A stretch of DNA of 64,000 nt from Hermatobates lingyangjiaoensis (GCA_026182355.1 JAPFBL010001617.1:4881001-4945000), one strand, 5' to 3'. Positions 44,935-58,635 are shown, counted from the first letter of the stretch. Numbers and translations: made by a program. The notes: generated by a model from the sequence alone, not told the origin.

Positions 44935-45065
44935 ATACTTAGTTTTTCTGTTTCAAAATTTATACTTCTGCCTATGAAAAAGGTTTTAAATAAAAACCGA
45001 AACGTTGGCATTGAGAGTTTAATTTGAACCTGAAGAATTGACCGAGTCCTAATAAAGTTTAAGTT
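44935..45065 (+). repeat. R-tail repeat copy
   Basis: Same blocks as 44585-44715 with few changes, ending ACCGAGTCCTAATAAAGTTT. The spacing of ~350 bp between the two copies, with the MITE fragment between them, suggests a duplicated or LTR-like unit. Confidence 0.75.
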
Positions 45066-46725
45066 TGTTTCTATTCCACGGTCGATACTTTTATCAATAA
45101 AAATATATATATTGTGTGTGTGTGTGTTTTAAGAATGTGATAATAATTAATGAAAGGTTTTAAAAATAGTGAGTTGGCCTGGGTCCAGAGGTGAATGAGA
45201 GGCAGTGTGGGAGTGAGTGGTAAGCAGCTGTCTCTCAACTGGCACCCCACCCACCCCGTGACCACGACCTGCACACTGGACTGTCCTCGGTGCTAGCACA
45301 GCCTCACGTATACTATTATGCTCTGACCTATGGACATTCAACAGTCTTCAGAAAAATGAAAACAGCTGAGAGGAGATCCATGCCTGAAACCATGTAGTAG
45401 GGGTAAAGAAATGATAGTTACTACACTTACAAATAACTTTTATAAGTGGATTTATTCAATTATCATAAGGTAAGAGAATCAAAAAGAAGAACTTAAGGCC
45501 TTAATTTGCCTTAGTCTGTTAAGGCAAATGAATAGAGTGGCCCATAATGTTGATAGAAAACGTGGAACACAATGGAATATGGTACACTATTTTGGCATCT
45601 GAAATAATTCTGACGGAGGGAAGGATTTCATTTGAATATAACAAACATAAATGTTGAAACAGCTAAAATGCATTAACACCTTCATATCATTCCTTGCGTT
45701 TCACATTTTAACCTGATTTTAATCCTGTAAGTTATTACACCGACTGCCATATCAACGGAGGTAATATAAGCATGTTGACTACACTGACATATTCCTTGTT
45801 CACATTGAACAAGTTCTTTTTAGAGTGACCAACTCCAAAATGCGGAGGTGTCAGTGGTTTAACTGCTGTGCTCTGTACACATTATTTAGTGAAGCAGTAG
45901 AATCCATATGTAGTATGCATGTAAAACCCCTCTTATTTAGAGTTACGAGTATTCTGATTGTTGGTCAATAATTAGATACCGTTGTATACACGGTTTCAGA
46001 GTCGGTTTCATGGATTGTAATAATTAAGATTACGGATCCGTAGTTTGCAATATTTTTTAATAAAAATTTATTTGTTTTCAGTTAAAGAAGTTAACGTATA
46101 CATGAGCAAGAACGACACCGGTTCATAACACATTTTGGCTCCAGTCCGGGTCTTTTTTTCACCGTCTCCGAAATCCTGGAATAAATTCTTGGCTTTTAGA
46201 CAATTTTAATGAAAGTAAGTGTTAAAGTGAGTAAGGTGAAGTAGCCGAGACGAATGATAGAAAAGAGGCAGTCTGCAAAGGACGTAGGAGATGGAAGGGC
46301 AGCAGGAGGATGGTCAGCAAAACGACCGTTTCACATGCCAAATCGGCTGGCTCTCTGCCAACCACTACCTCTACCCAGTGAAAATCACTGGAAGCTTGCA
46401 AAGCACCGACTAGACGGCCTATAATCCGGTGACGTTGCAATGTTCCTTAAAGCAGGCTGCAGACCAGATAACAAGCCAGTTAAGGCGATCAGCCTTGCAC
46501 CGAACACACACTTATCACCACTCCATATCCATTACTAGCCAGTCCACTGTCAATCTCAATGAAACATGCACATTTCTCATCAGTTCTTTTCCATTAACTA
46601 ATGCTATTAAATATATAATCCTGAATGTATCACATTGTCATTATAATTCTTGACACATAAACCAATCAGCGATTTTCAGAATTAAATATTTGAATCATTG
46701 AGTTTTAAACCTCCATTGATATATA
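45066..46725. other. Spacer with G+C-rich patches
   Basis: A (GT)n tract at 45113-45127 precedes a G+C-rich patch (45165-45310). A second patch lies at 46235-46520. Minus-strand ORFs at 45071-45341 and 46222-46440 have no known motif. Confidence 0.35.
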
Positions 46726-47107
46726 CAGCAGAACCTCATAGTATGAGTACCTCATTGTACGAGAAATTCGCTTTAGGAACAGCCAACATAAGAATTCTTA
46801 TATCGTTCAACGAGTAAAAATTTGCCTTCCTAATTCCCCATATGGTCTCCGTTTTAAGTTTAGTATGTTAATAAAACATGAGTATTTCTTGCATGCATTT
46901 TATGACTCATATTACATGTACAGTATTTTTTATTTTTTCTAATTGCACCTTTTCTGTTTAACAAATAAATTTAAAAACAGGAATTTCAGGGATGGAATGG
47001 ATTATTTTCATATTAATTTCAGTGCGAAAAATTGCTTCGTAATACGAGTAAACGCAGTATGAGCTCGGTCTGGGAACGAATTAAACTCGTACTACGAGGT
47101 TATACTG
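46726..47107. mobile_element. Pogo/Tigger-type MITE, 382 bp
   Basis: The left end CAGCAGAACCTCATAGTATG and the right end, reverse complemented, CAGTATAACCTCGTAGTACG, form a ~22-bp inverted repeat. TA lies on both sides (46724-46725 and 47108-47109). A CAGTAGAACCTCG-like terminus with a TA duplication is characteristic of pogo/Tigger members of the Tc1/mariner superfamily. There is no transposase, and further palindromic ACGAG words lie inside. A fragment of the same family is at 44770-44875. Confidence 0.85.
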
Positions 47108-50100
47108 TATATAAAACCTTGGTTTTCATTCGAATCAATTTTTTCCGCGATAGTTTATTCCATTCTTCGTACAGTTGAAAATAGTGCCTACAAAAAAACG
47201 TGTTTTAGAAGAAAATGCTAATACCTATCATCACTTAAGAGGAAAAAAATAGTAAGTTTTTGGAGTATGGGTCAACTCGTTTGTTAGGAGGTAAATAAAT
47301 GTTGGTACAGATTTCAAAGTGAGAATTTCGAACTTCCTTAGGCAACACGAATCTTCAATTAATGTAAAAGTAATGCGAAATATGCATTCATCTCACTCAT
47401 CACTAGGAAGTTCAAGTCATTGGATTAAGAAAATTCAATTAATTTAGGTAAACCTAAAAACTGAGAAGGTATGTATTGATGAATACATACAAAACATTCT
47501 TGAATATTTTCAAACTGTGAGGATAAGAAATTCTCATGGAATCTTATTGAGTAGAAATGATTATTTTATTTTACGATCAAATGTCAAAAAACTGCATCAA
47601 CGGGATCGGATAGGAGGATTTAAAACTTCAATGCAAAAGGTAAAGCAGTTAAATCTAAGTTGATTTGACTGAAGTGTGATTAAGCTGTCACAAGACCTTT
47701 TTATCAGGGAAGCAGAAAAACTCCACAGCACCACAAGTATTAGGTTTTTTATATTTTGACCTTAAACTGGGCAAGTCCTTTCTACCAGATGTTAAAATTA
47801 ATACAGGGCAGAAAATAATTCTCATTTTCCCTTCTTAGACATCTTGATTAATAGATTTCTCATTAATTTAAATGTTTATAACACGATTTATGTTGTAAAA
47901 AGATTTCATTTATCAATTTCTAGTACAATATCTTGGGAGTTGGCTCCTCAAAAGTTGATGGACACTCAGAACACTTAAGTTTCATTTACTGATCAATCTG
48001 TATGGTACTCTGAAGAGGGAACGTTCTAAAGTCTAAAATTTGCTCTTTCCAATGATTTGAATGATTTCAACAACTGCACTTCAATGACCGGTCGATTATA
48101 TTTTGGTTTATGCTATAAAAGAATATAGAATTGTTCATAAAAATGTTATCTAGTTCATTAGTTTTCAAAGCGAGGGACATGAAGAGGTAGTGGGGGAGAT
48201 TAAAGCAAAATCATTCACGAACATTAACTTCAAGACAAACATTTATTTGATGAACTTTATTATAGTTCATAATTGTCTTGCTCGGAGATTTGATCGATTT
48301 CAAGGGAAAAAAAGGACCTTAAAAATAAACTTTACAACCAGATGACGATGACGATAAAAAGAAACTTTGAAAGTCACTGATCCATAAATGAAAACAACAC
48401 TCATTTCGAAATCAGACTGACTGGACAAAGGATTAAAAAAACCTGAAAAAACAATTTATGCCGGTTCCAACCACTTCAATTGGTATTATTTCCGTATACA
48501 ATGCTGAAAATATAATTAGTTTTAAATCAAATATTCAGTTCGTAAAACTATGCACCCATCATAGACCGAATTTCACTTTCGAATGCTAAGTGAACTGAAC
48601 CAGTTTGAATTCAACCCGATTATGAATATCCTTTTATAAGAAAAAACTATTCAACTAAACACATCTACAAAAAGTATTCGAAACATTAAAAACATATACA
48701 TCATACATCCTATATCAAATTTTGAAAAGATAATGGATCAGTTGTAATACTGATAAGTAAGATACTGTTACAAGCAAATGTAAAGGGACTTTTCCGGTAA
48801 TCTTCTCAGGCCAACCGTAACTCTTTCTGAGAAGCACTAGGTACCAAATAATACTCTCATGAATTGTTTATCATTCAATGTATTTTTAGAAATTCCATTC
48901 AATTCAATTATCTTTAAAATAAATGTTTAATTATAAAACAAGAATGGTGACAAAATAAGAAAGCATCAGCTAAAATGAAATATTTAAAAAAACTTATTAA
49001 AAAAAAAAGCATTAGGAGTGTCGAAAGGAATACTGCAGCTACAACGCAATCAAATCTGTATTTACCTATTGTTATTTATTTATTATTTACTTACTAAAAT
49101 CTTCCGGAACTATATCCAATCAAAAATCATTTGCACAATTTCTTCTTATAAAAACACTATTATTTTCAGTAATAAGTACGTCTACTTAAGATATACAGCT
49201 TCTAACGAAAACCAATGACTGGTTTAGAGAACCTAAGACACAATTGGAGTAAAACATTAAATGAGATAAGCGGATGGAACAATAATTTAAAAGAATATGG
49301 TAAAATGAGTTGGCATGAATCAACATTTCGTAGGCTAAAAAAGGAGTTATTAAAAATAAAACGTTCGATTCAGGAAGGCTACCAATAACCCTTCTAGATA
49401 TCGATTAAATTAATTCACAGGTACAAGGCGTATTACTCTGAATTACGGCAAATCAACAGGTGTCACAATAATTTCATTACATTTGGGTTTTTTCTTTCGC
49501 TTATCAAAAACAATTTCTTCACAGAAACAGGGCACTGTCCTTAGTTATAAACTATACAAATGTAAAAAAGGATACTTAAATATATAAATTAATAAATTTC
49601 AAATGAATAATATATTAATAATGTTTGGGGAAAAATTTAAATTTAACTAAACTGAATTGTTCTAATTTGTAATAATGTGCTTACTTTTAGACAACATATG
49701 ACAGCTTTAAATAATGTTATTATGTATAATTACTAAACGTGAAATGGGATTACTTTGATATTCTGCATGGTTTTTGGGATCAATGGCGGATATAGCCAAA
49801 TAATACTGTTCTGGTGGAACAAAAGGTGGTCAAGGCAGTTATCATCTTATCAAGGATCACATCGACCCAGCAGACTGACTTTTAACGGCGATATTATACG
49901 AGGCGGTAAGAACTGCATCTGAAATAACTAGTAATTCAATACTGCATAATGAATCAAAGAATGATTTATATTGTGTCGCATATACACCAGAAAAGAGGAA
50001 AAGGTACAGGGTTAAAAGAGATAGATATAGCTAAGAAAGAACGAAAGAAAAAGAAAAAAGAGAGGAGGGACAAAAAATGGGTAGAGCGACGGAGGCTTGG

Positions 50101-50429
50101 TTATCAAGAAGTGGATAAGATTATCTTGTTTGTCAGTCACTCGAAGTAGCCGACTATCAGCGTTTTAGATAACTGATAATGATGGAAGATGGAGCATGGA
50201 ATTAATTCAGTCTCTCCCATCACCATTAGAAGAAAAAATACGCCTCATAAGTTAACACTTTCAAACATACTATTGAATAAAGAATATAAGGAAAATATGT
50301 TACCTTCAGAATGTTGGTGTGAGCTGACCAGCATGTTAAAATATAATAAAAATACTGAAGGATTCAAACAACGATTATAATATAAACGACAGAATAAGAT
50401 ATGGATGAAATGAAAATGATAAAAAGTGA
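47108..50429. other. A+T-rich spacer with no recognised gene
   Basis: No coding or repeat identity recognised. Confidence 0.4.
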
Positions 50430-50600
50430 AGACTGGAGGGAATGGAAGCTCGTGCAAGCGAGGGGCTGGCTTAGCTGGGAAGGGGAGCGGCTGGGCTACA
50501 GGCACTGAGCCCGCGCTGGGCGGGCATGCGCACCCCACTGCGCCCAATATGGAGCCCGTATTGACAATACCACCACCACCACCCCCTCCCCATTAATCAT
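50430..50600. other. G+C-rich patch
   Basis: The most G+C-rich short patch seen, with GCGGGCATGCGC-type words and a (CCA)n tract at 50569-50583. The overlapping minus-strand ORF (50245-50547) is proline-rich because of composition. A promoter or first exon of a host gene is conceivable but unsupported. Confidence 0.35.
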
Positions 50601-52365
50601 TCTCCTACTTTAAAAATTTAAATTACTGCCTTTATTAACGTCCACCATATCATTTTATTCAGCTACCTCAAAAAACTACTAGAAATATATTGACTTAAAG
50701 AAATGTTTAGCTTAATTTTAATGTCAAAGCAACTTGTTGACTTAGCAACTAAGAATATTTTTACATATAATTGGATACACCTATTAAAGCTTATGTAAGG
50801 TTTCACTAATGTTACTGAACTACATGACACAATCAGAAGTTTGAGCCACTGGACTGACACTTTTTAAAAGAGCGACGAGTTTTGACAACCAAGATATCAA
50901 CCTTTTTGAGTTTTGCAGTGACTATTCAAGTTTTGATTCAAGGGGTATTTTGGCCTTCTTTTAATTTTTTTTCAGGAATGAGTGAAGCACAGAAAACTAT
51001 GTGTAAAAGGCAAATTCAAATAACACTTTTAGTTTTGAGAGTGGAAAACATATAACTATTACAGAATGATATGAACAGATAAAAATGAATGAAAAATAAT
51101 TGTAATTTAAAAAGCATTCATACAAACATAGTATGACTAATCATACTAGTTCATTACATCAGTAATACAGAAAATTCGTAATATTACTGATGAGAACTGT
51201 TGCACTGGATCAAATAATGATATTTTCTTCAGTAAAAATAGTTTGTCAGGGTGATAATAAGACTGATGACATACTCATATCATTACCATGACAGGTATCG
51301 TGGATAGACTGTCTTCAGTATTGGTTCCTAATAATTGAAATAGTATTGCGAAAAGGGACAGGACACATTGTTCAGAGAAACGTGTGGTCACTATAAGCTC
51401 TTATTCTGGATGTTACTTTACAGAAACCGTATATGGATTGTTTATCTAGAAACGATAACTTTTACAAGATTAGCAATTTTGGTATTCTGAAAGGATTCTG
51501 AAGTAGAGAAGTTCATTAGAAGATGAGAAATATAAATGTATAAACTGCTAAATTTCATGAAGTAGCTTAGTATCATTTTTATATATTACAGAAATCTCGG
51601 TGTTAGCGAGAATAGTGTACGCATGTAAGACAGGAATAGCATACATCTTTAAAAATTCGGTAATAATATATGAAAGAAATTTTCGTGTGTGTTATGAATT
51701 TGAATTCTGAGCCTATATGGAGTCTCCCAGGGAGTCCGGATTGAACAAATTCTTTTTAGAGTAACCAACAAATAAACTTCAGAGGGAAGTTTGTGGCATT
51801 AATATAGAATGGAAGGATGACTCGACTGATCCAAAAAGGATATACTACAGTTTTATGACTACCTTATGAGCAAACTGTAAATGTCAATAAAGTGTAAATT
51901 TCTAAAGATCAGACTCATAAAACATGAGTAACAATATTGACAGGAACATTCCTTAGCTCTACAGCAGTAGAGATTCTCTGGTGATTTCTGTAATTCTGCA
52001 AGTAATTTCTAGAATGAACACCGTCGCAAAGTACATTTTGCTGATACGTCCAATATTAAGGATCTTATTGAATCTATCTGTAGGTTGTGATCACTCTTCT
52101 AATATTAATTTCGTTGATTCGTTGATTAAGGTTTTCTACCTTACCTTAATAATACCTTAATAAGTTACTGAATGGAACTGAACCATGACAAGTCTTTGAG
52201 GAGGATCTAGAATTTTTATTACTTACTTGGTAACCCGGAAAATAACCAGCATCACTTAATTAGTGCGTCTGTTATGTATGTAAGGTGTTCTGTATTAACT
52301 ATACTTGAAATCATTAAAATATAGTAATCGTAGAAAAATTGGACAAACATCACTGAAGTTTGTTA
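50601..52365. other. A+T-rich spacer with no recognised gene
   Basis: Nothing recognised. Confidence 0.4.
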
Positions 52366-52740
52366 ACGATATCTGAGTGTGTGTGTGTTTGGATTGTGTA
52401 TCCAAAAGTTTGTTGACAAGCTAGAAGACATTCCTTTTGATTGATCAAATTTATATCAACTCAAAAATAGTCCTTGCAATGTAGATGCATTTTATAGATT
52501 TTGGGTATTATAGCCTCGTGGAAAAGTAACTTTGTTCCCTTTTATAGGTAGTAGAATACATTTTCAAAACACTGAATGTATTTTTTTCTAAACTAAACTA
52601 TTGGCCATAGACAACTAAAATATTGCAACCTGAATTCACCTTAAATTAGTATATTAGGAAAAACTATCCAAGTACTTTGGACCATTGAATGAGGCAACAG
52701 GCCCTGAAAACGCGAAACTCAATTTGGAATATTCCTTATT
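52366..52740 (+). repeat. RepR dispersed repeat, copy 3 (diverged, partial)
   Basis: GTGTGTGTGTTTGGATTGTG, then TATCCAAAAGTTTGTTGACA and TGATTGATCAAATTTATATC follow the order seen in copy 1 (2930-3030). Later blocks are blurred. Confidence 0.45.
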
Positions 52741-54639
52741 GTCTTATTTGTTAAACTATTCATATTTTAACTTAGACAAATGCAACAGAATTCAGGAAAA
52801 AATATTTATTGAAAATTAAAAGAGTTTTTAAAAGTATTGATTACTACTTTCATTGAATTATTTGCAATCTAAATATTATAGACTTTTCAAACATTTTAGA
52901 GTGAATACTATGCAGATATGCAAATTCGAGCTACTAGGTGATTACATGTATTCTTTAGAGTGACATTACAACGTTCTTTACTATGTCAAACCAATTTGAT
53001 AAATAAATTTATAGTAGTTAAAAATATGAATAATATACATATTTGTAAATTTATAACAGAAAAATGAAATGGCATACGATATTATTGTTATACTTTTTGA
53101 AACAATCTCATAAGTAACTTTGTCAGTTGGTTACTTTTAATTATAGTAGTAATAGAAAAATATATTGTGAGATTTTGACTGTTTACATGTGTTGAGATCC
53201 TCTAAATCCATTTTTGGTTTTCTCTACTCGTTCGCGGCAAGCTCGGTGAATATCAATAACTTTTCTAACAATATCTTCTGGTGCTTCTAGAAACCTTAAA
53301 TGCTATATCAACTATTGTCTTAATATGAATATTGCGTGATGAAAAATTCATGAATATTGAAGAGAAAATATGGCTCTAAAAAGCAGAATTATTACATTCT
53401 GCTTGCGTCACTTGTCAAATTTGACTGTAGGCCTATCCAGATTTGTATATGAATCAAACAATAACAGAAAACTTTAATGAACAAAAAAAATAATCCTTCT
53501 ATTTTTCTTTATAATATTTATTAATTTATTATCTAATATTTATATATTAAGTTGTTGCTCTAATGGAATAAGGTAGTCGGAAGCTATAATATTATGATTT
53601 ATGACTGAAGGGCTTTATGAGGGAATTTGTATTTGGATTATTTATTTTGAATATATTTTAAATTGGAAGGGTTGTATTTTTTATGTATTTAAAGGATTTT
53701 TCCAATATGAGTAAAAAAAGGTAAAAAGTAAAATTATTTCTTCATAAAAGAGAGAGAAGCTAATTATTAGATTTTTGTTTGTTTGTAACTGAGTGATGAA
53801 TTGAATGATTTGAGGTATTTCATTGCTATGATTTTTGAGGGAGTTGATGCGGAGACTCCACTTAGTATTGGTGCCTCGTACTTGAAATAGCAGTATACTG
53901 ATTTGTGAGGGATATAGAAACATGGTTCAGTGTTACCTGACCACTCTTGTGCTTCGGTACGCAGTCTCCATTTCTTTATTTGGGTCTCTAGGTCAAGGAT
54001 CGTGTGGCTTAATGTTTAAAACTGTTCAGAAAGTTGAATAGCTTTGTTACAGATGTTGAGAATAAACATATTGGAAAGAAATCAAAAGATGTTCAACTGC
54101 ATTTTATCTTTTAAAAATAATTGCTAACAAAAAACATTCCTGACTGTTCATTGATATCATTTAAAGTTACATTGGTTGAGAAGTGTTTTTTTTATTTGAA
54201 TTACAAGAGTGTAGGTCTTCTGAGGAACTGATTTAGAAGTACTATTAGACAACATAATAACAAGCTAATGTAGGGTTTCAGAGTGTGCATGTATGGAGGC
54301 GAATAGATTGACAAGACTCGTCCCAAGTTATCGACACGATCAGTCGTACGAATATTGTAAAGAACGATGGAACATTTCAACTAAACCCAAAATATTATGA
54401 TTATTTAACTTTTTCACTAATATGAAGATAGAAGCTAATAATACAAGAAATAAATTTAAGAGTATCAATGTCATTGTATCAAGGACTTGAATTGATTTCC
54501 GTTTTAATTCAACTGTAAAGAATTAAAAAATCACCATTATAACATAGGAAAAATAAATACCAATCTAGAAATTTGAAAACAAAGTTGTGGAAAAAAATCA
54601 TTTTCACTCCTTAATTATATTATTGATGGTTTATAGCTT
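52741..54639. other. A+T-rich spacer with no recognised gene
   Basis: Nothing recognised; the ORF at 53681 (-) has no motif. Confidence 0.4.
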
Positions 54640-55345
54640 TATTGCTCTTTGCCGTGATTGAAATTTCATGAATTTTTTTTATAAATTGCTATTTTTTTGT
54701 TCCATTTTTGTCAAATTTTCATGGTTTTTTAATGAGTTGTTTAACGTCAAAAAACATTTTTGCCCCTTTGGTGAGTGTAATTTTGAAAAAAATTATTTTT
54801 ACTGATCCTCCTTATAATGTTCTATTTTTAGGTATAGTTTTATTTTGATCTGTCAAACGGTATGGATTGTATCGCTCTCACAATCTTTGAGATTGAATTA
54901 GAGGTCAAAATTTTTACATTTTATTGAAAAAAAAATATTTTCCGTTCTTTTAAAAATCTGAGTATATTTTTCATTTATTGCATTTATAACTGCAAAGATA
55001 ATGCCAACATTTCAAAACTGTAGAGTTAGCAGTTTAGGGGAAAAAAAATGTTTTCCGAAAACAGGTTTTTGACAGCAAATCTGACTTTCCCGTCATGCAT
55101 AATTCCTCAAAACAATAGGGATCATCTACACCTATTGTGCCAATTTTTTTTGTAAAATATCAACTTGATCCATCAACGATTCTGGACCGTAGCGTGGTAA
55201 CAAGCAACACACACACACATCATCATCGAAAAAACTTCATAAAACGACTTCTGGACCTCAAATCATATAATTCCGTCAAAATCTCGAGATTGAAATTTTC
55301 ACGATCACTATACTTTACTTATAGTACAGTAATAGTTTCATATTT
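54640..55345 (-). repeat. RepR dispersed repeat, copy 4 (near full length)
   Basis: Reverse complement of the RepR order. It starts at 55345 with the CTATAAGTAAAGTATAGTGA block, then TCTCGAGATTTTGACGG, a (GT)n, CACGCTACGGTCCAGAATCG, TATTTTAC and ATTATGCATGACGGGAAAG. It ends ATTTCAATCACGGCAAAGAG with CAATAAAGCTATA at 54640. Blocks at its start match 2810-2870 and blocks at its end match 14257-14290. Confidence 0.7.
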
Positions 55346-56547
55346 TAACTAGAATATCGAAATTAATAACAAAGACAAAAATAAATCTGGTTTTCATTAA
55401 TTAAATTTCAAAACACTACTACTACTGATAAATTTTTCATCACAGTAGATTACATATCTGGACATTTTAATCAGGACTAAAGTAAAGCCTGCTCTATTAT
55501 TCAACCATACATGAAATAAATGAACAGGTAAGTACTAAACGATTTGGCTACGATTAAATAAATAAATACGTAAAGCCACAAATGTCTGATATTTGTTTAA
55601 CTCTAGTCTGATTATAAGGGTTCAACTATTCTATTTTTCTAGCGTCAAATTGACTCCATTTATTTGATATACTAGATTTAGAAATCATAATGTAATGCTT
55701 GCTTTTATAAAACTATGAGGAAGTCTCTCTGTGAGAGGTTAGGTCGGTCTAGTTGTGGATATGTTTTCGATCTTCTAAACTTTCCGAGTTAGTAGCTCCT
55801 TCACAGATTTTCCTGCTCCTGGCACTAGATTCTTTAACGGGAAAATATTGTCCATGCCTTCTTTGAAAATCCAATGAGTCTGAGCCTATACTATTTCTAC
55901 TATTCTTTAAAGTACTATTTTAAATAAACTTGAGTATGAGAAAATGTAGAATCTCGATAAAGAACCGCTTTAAACATGTTAGTTGAATTGGTCTAAATAC
56001 CCTAATTGATATACATCAACACATAGATGCACACGCGCTTTAATACTTCAATGCAATTAAAAAACAATTATTTTTTACCGTTAATCAAAAAATGCATTTT
56101 TGCAATTGCTTTTAGTTAGTATATATAAGTTAACTTGGCAGTTGAAGCAGTTCAAGTGGTTAAAACAAGGGCTCATCTCTGTCGTCTAGCCCACTTTCCC
56201 ATGGGACCCTAAGAGTCAGCAATGCTGAGTCGCCTAATAAAATCCATAAATAAGCGTCCGGCCCCACCCCCTTCGAAGATCATTTTGAGAAGCCACCGGA
56301 GACGCTGTCACTCGTCAGTCTGCCCTAGGACCTTTGGACCACCACGATCTACCTCTGAACCCAGCCTATTTTCCAGTTCACCAGTTTGACGGTCAGGACC
56401 TGATTCTTCAAGCAGCTCAACTGAGTCTGGTTTTGCCAAAGCTCCATTTATTGTTAAATGCAGACATTATTGTAATTGTGACTCTCTCTATTTAAATGTG
56501 ATATTTCTCTCAGACTTCCCTGTGTTTATCAAACAATATACGAGTAT
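55346..56547. other. Spacer with a moderately G+C-rich part
   Basis: 56180-56420 is richer in G+C, but no coding frame or repeat was recognised. Confidence 0.4.
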
Positions 56548-56666
56548 TGTACACAGTATATTTTAAATAATTTAATTATTTATATAATAAACAATTTGTA
56601 CACAGTATACACAGATTTGTACACAGTATATTTTAAATAATTTAATTATTTATATAATAAACAATT
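56548..56666 (+). repeat. 70-bp tandem duplication
   Basis: TGTACACAGTATATTTTAAA with ATTATTTATATAATAAACAA occurs at 56548-56596 and again 70 bp downstream, essentially identical. A partial third copy of GTACACAGTATA lies between them. Confidence 0.85.
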
Positions 56667-56879
56667 AATTACCAATAATTAAATAATTTATTATTGGTTA
56701 TTAATAAATATTGTTTTTAAAAAAGTCTTCCACTCGACCAAAAAGATAACTTATATATATATATAATATTGCAGATATCAAATGATTAAACATTGGCTCA
56801 TAAAATTCTAAAACCACTGTAAATTGTTTGAAAAACTGCAAAAACATACTTAGATAATTTAGATACATACTTAGATTTT

Positions 56880-57610
56880 GACAAATTGTCGTCATGAGGA
56901 GAAGAGATGTGATTGGTTTGTGAGGTGAAAGAACACTGAAGAATCCTTTCGTCATAGGGAAGTGCTGCAGACATACGTTAGAAGGGACGAAGAATAAGGT
57001 AACTAAATTAAAATTAAATAAAATCAGCGATAAAATCAAATAAAGCAAGTATGAAAATCAAAAAAAAAAAGATAACAAATAAAGAAGGCACTGAATTCTA
57101 AAAGCTACACAATAAAAATAAGTAATATTTTAAAACAGTAATATTAATATTAACAAAATAATAAAAATAATAACTAACGTGTGCGATTGACTTCAGGTAT
57201 GTGATGTGTGGCTCTTGAGAAGCCCTCAAGGTGACCATGGCGTTAGAATTGGGGATATATTTAATAATTTGTACACGCAAGCACCCATTGAATCTGTCTG
57301 TGAGCGTTCGCATGGACAGCAATAGGAATGTTGTTTTGCTGACCATCGGAATCCCAATGCCATTTATATACAGATTCAGCTTAGTAAAGCCAAACTACCC
57401 ACATGAAAAACATCACACTTGGTACACTGCAATCGGTAGGGACCGCTTCGGGAATTAAAAGAAATCTTGACTTTTGATGGGTAGGTATGATTGGTAAAGT
57501 AGGAAGTATAGTAAGGATCAGATTGATTATGAGACAATTCTGATAGTTACAACGACAAACTGATGAATATCTCCAACCTCATAGGGAGGTTTAGGAAAAA
57601 TATGAGAAAT
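56880..57610 (-). pseudogene. Penelope-like element PLE-B copy 2: GIY-YIG domain and 3' UTR
   Basis: On the minus strand from about 57450: GPYRLQCTKCDVFHVGS is the GIY-YIG core, equivalent to VYRLKCTQCDAFYVG at 8390. After a frame change it continues with MVSKTTFLLLSMRTLTDRF and NAMVTLRASQEPHITYLKS (57098-57346 frame), equivalent to the VTLKASEEVHIWLL tail of PLE-B. The 3' UTR continues to about 56880, where TCCTCATGACGACAATTTGT replaces the hammerhead-like hairpin. At least one stop and one frameshift are present. Confidence 0.75.
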
Positions 57611-58439
57611 TATACACCTAAAGTTTCCAGGTTTTTTTTTTAAAAAATAGATGTGAGTTCACTGTAGATTGAAGAAGTAGAAGAATAAGAGGAGAGGATA
57701 GAAAAAAAATTTTCAATAACAGAGCCTATGAGTTCTAAAGATGGTGGAGTCACCATAATCCCTGTTAGGTTTAGAATGGTAGTGAACTTAAGCAAATAAT
57801 ACTTGACTATGAATGAAATTAGGATAGCCACGCTCAATGGATTTATCTTTCAAGTGTTAATATTGTGTCGTTTGTTCTTGATTCGGTCAAAATTTCCTTG
57901 CTTATGCATAATATTTGATTTTAACTTTATGAAACCACTTTTCCATTCAATAATTTAATTAATTACCAAAATGCTAATGATGAAGTGAACTAATACAACA
58001 GTAGTCTGTGTTTAATTTTTGCTATACATGCCATGTGATTCTCGGAAAAAGGTTATTAATTGGATTAATAAAGGTATAGTTCAATCAGAATTTTTTTCTC
58101 ACTTCTATAAGTTATCTACATACTGATAAAACTCTGATGTTCTTGTTTAAATACTTTCACACAGGTGAAAATTGGAATACCTGTTAATTCCAGTTTATGA
58201 CAAATTATTCAAGTAAATATTAAAGAAAACCGTAAATAATATATCACTTTACAAATAATGTCATTAAAAAGGAAGAATAATGGAAAATAAACTCTCTCAA
58301 CGTAAGTCAAGTAAAATTAATGATTCCGAATGTAAAATCTATTTATGTTATACAATAAACCTGATAAATTTTTCTACGAAAGCGATCAGTCTCATTTTTG
58401 GAAATCACGTATTTACTTTTAATTCTTATTCTATATATA
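57611..58439. other. Spacer, possibly more PLE-B 5' sequence
   Basis: The minus-strand ORF at 57640-57837 lies where the RT-endonuclease linker would be, but no motif confirms it. The rest is A+T-rich. Confidence 0.35.
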
Positions 58440-58635
58440 TACAAAAAGATTTCAAATAAACTCGTGAAACAACAATCAATGATCAAAGCACAATATTAAA
58501 TGGAAAAACAAGACTAAGATCTTTCAACCATAACAAGCGGTTTTCGATAGAGTCAAAAACCCAACTGATGACTCTGACGAAGACCGCTTGTTACGATTGA
58601 AAGATCTTAGTCTTCTTTTCCCATTTCATATATAT
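58440..58635. repeat. Palindrome of two PLE-A 3' ends
   Basis: Arms of ~56 bases (58498-58553 and 58570-58625) are reverse complements with about eight mismatches. The core blocks AAGACTAAGATCTTTCAA-type and ACCGCTTGTTA are identical or nearly so. The 16-base loop contains AACTGAT. Each arm matches PLE-A tail sequence (compare 7480-7515 and 27560-27610). CTGATGA at 58565 with CGAAGACC (or CGAAAACC in the other arm) hints at a former hammerhead. Confidence 0.8.

Noticed and set aside
44585..45065. R-tail repeats as hammerhead ribozymes
   Set aside because: They contain CGAAACG and CCTGAAGA/CCTGATGA, but in the reverse order, and the flanks needed to form stem II in a permuted form do not pair.
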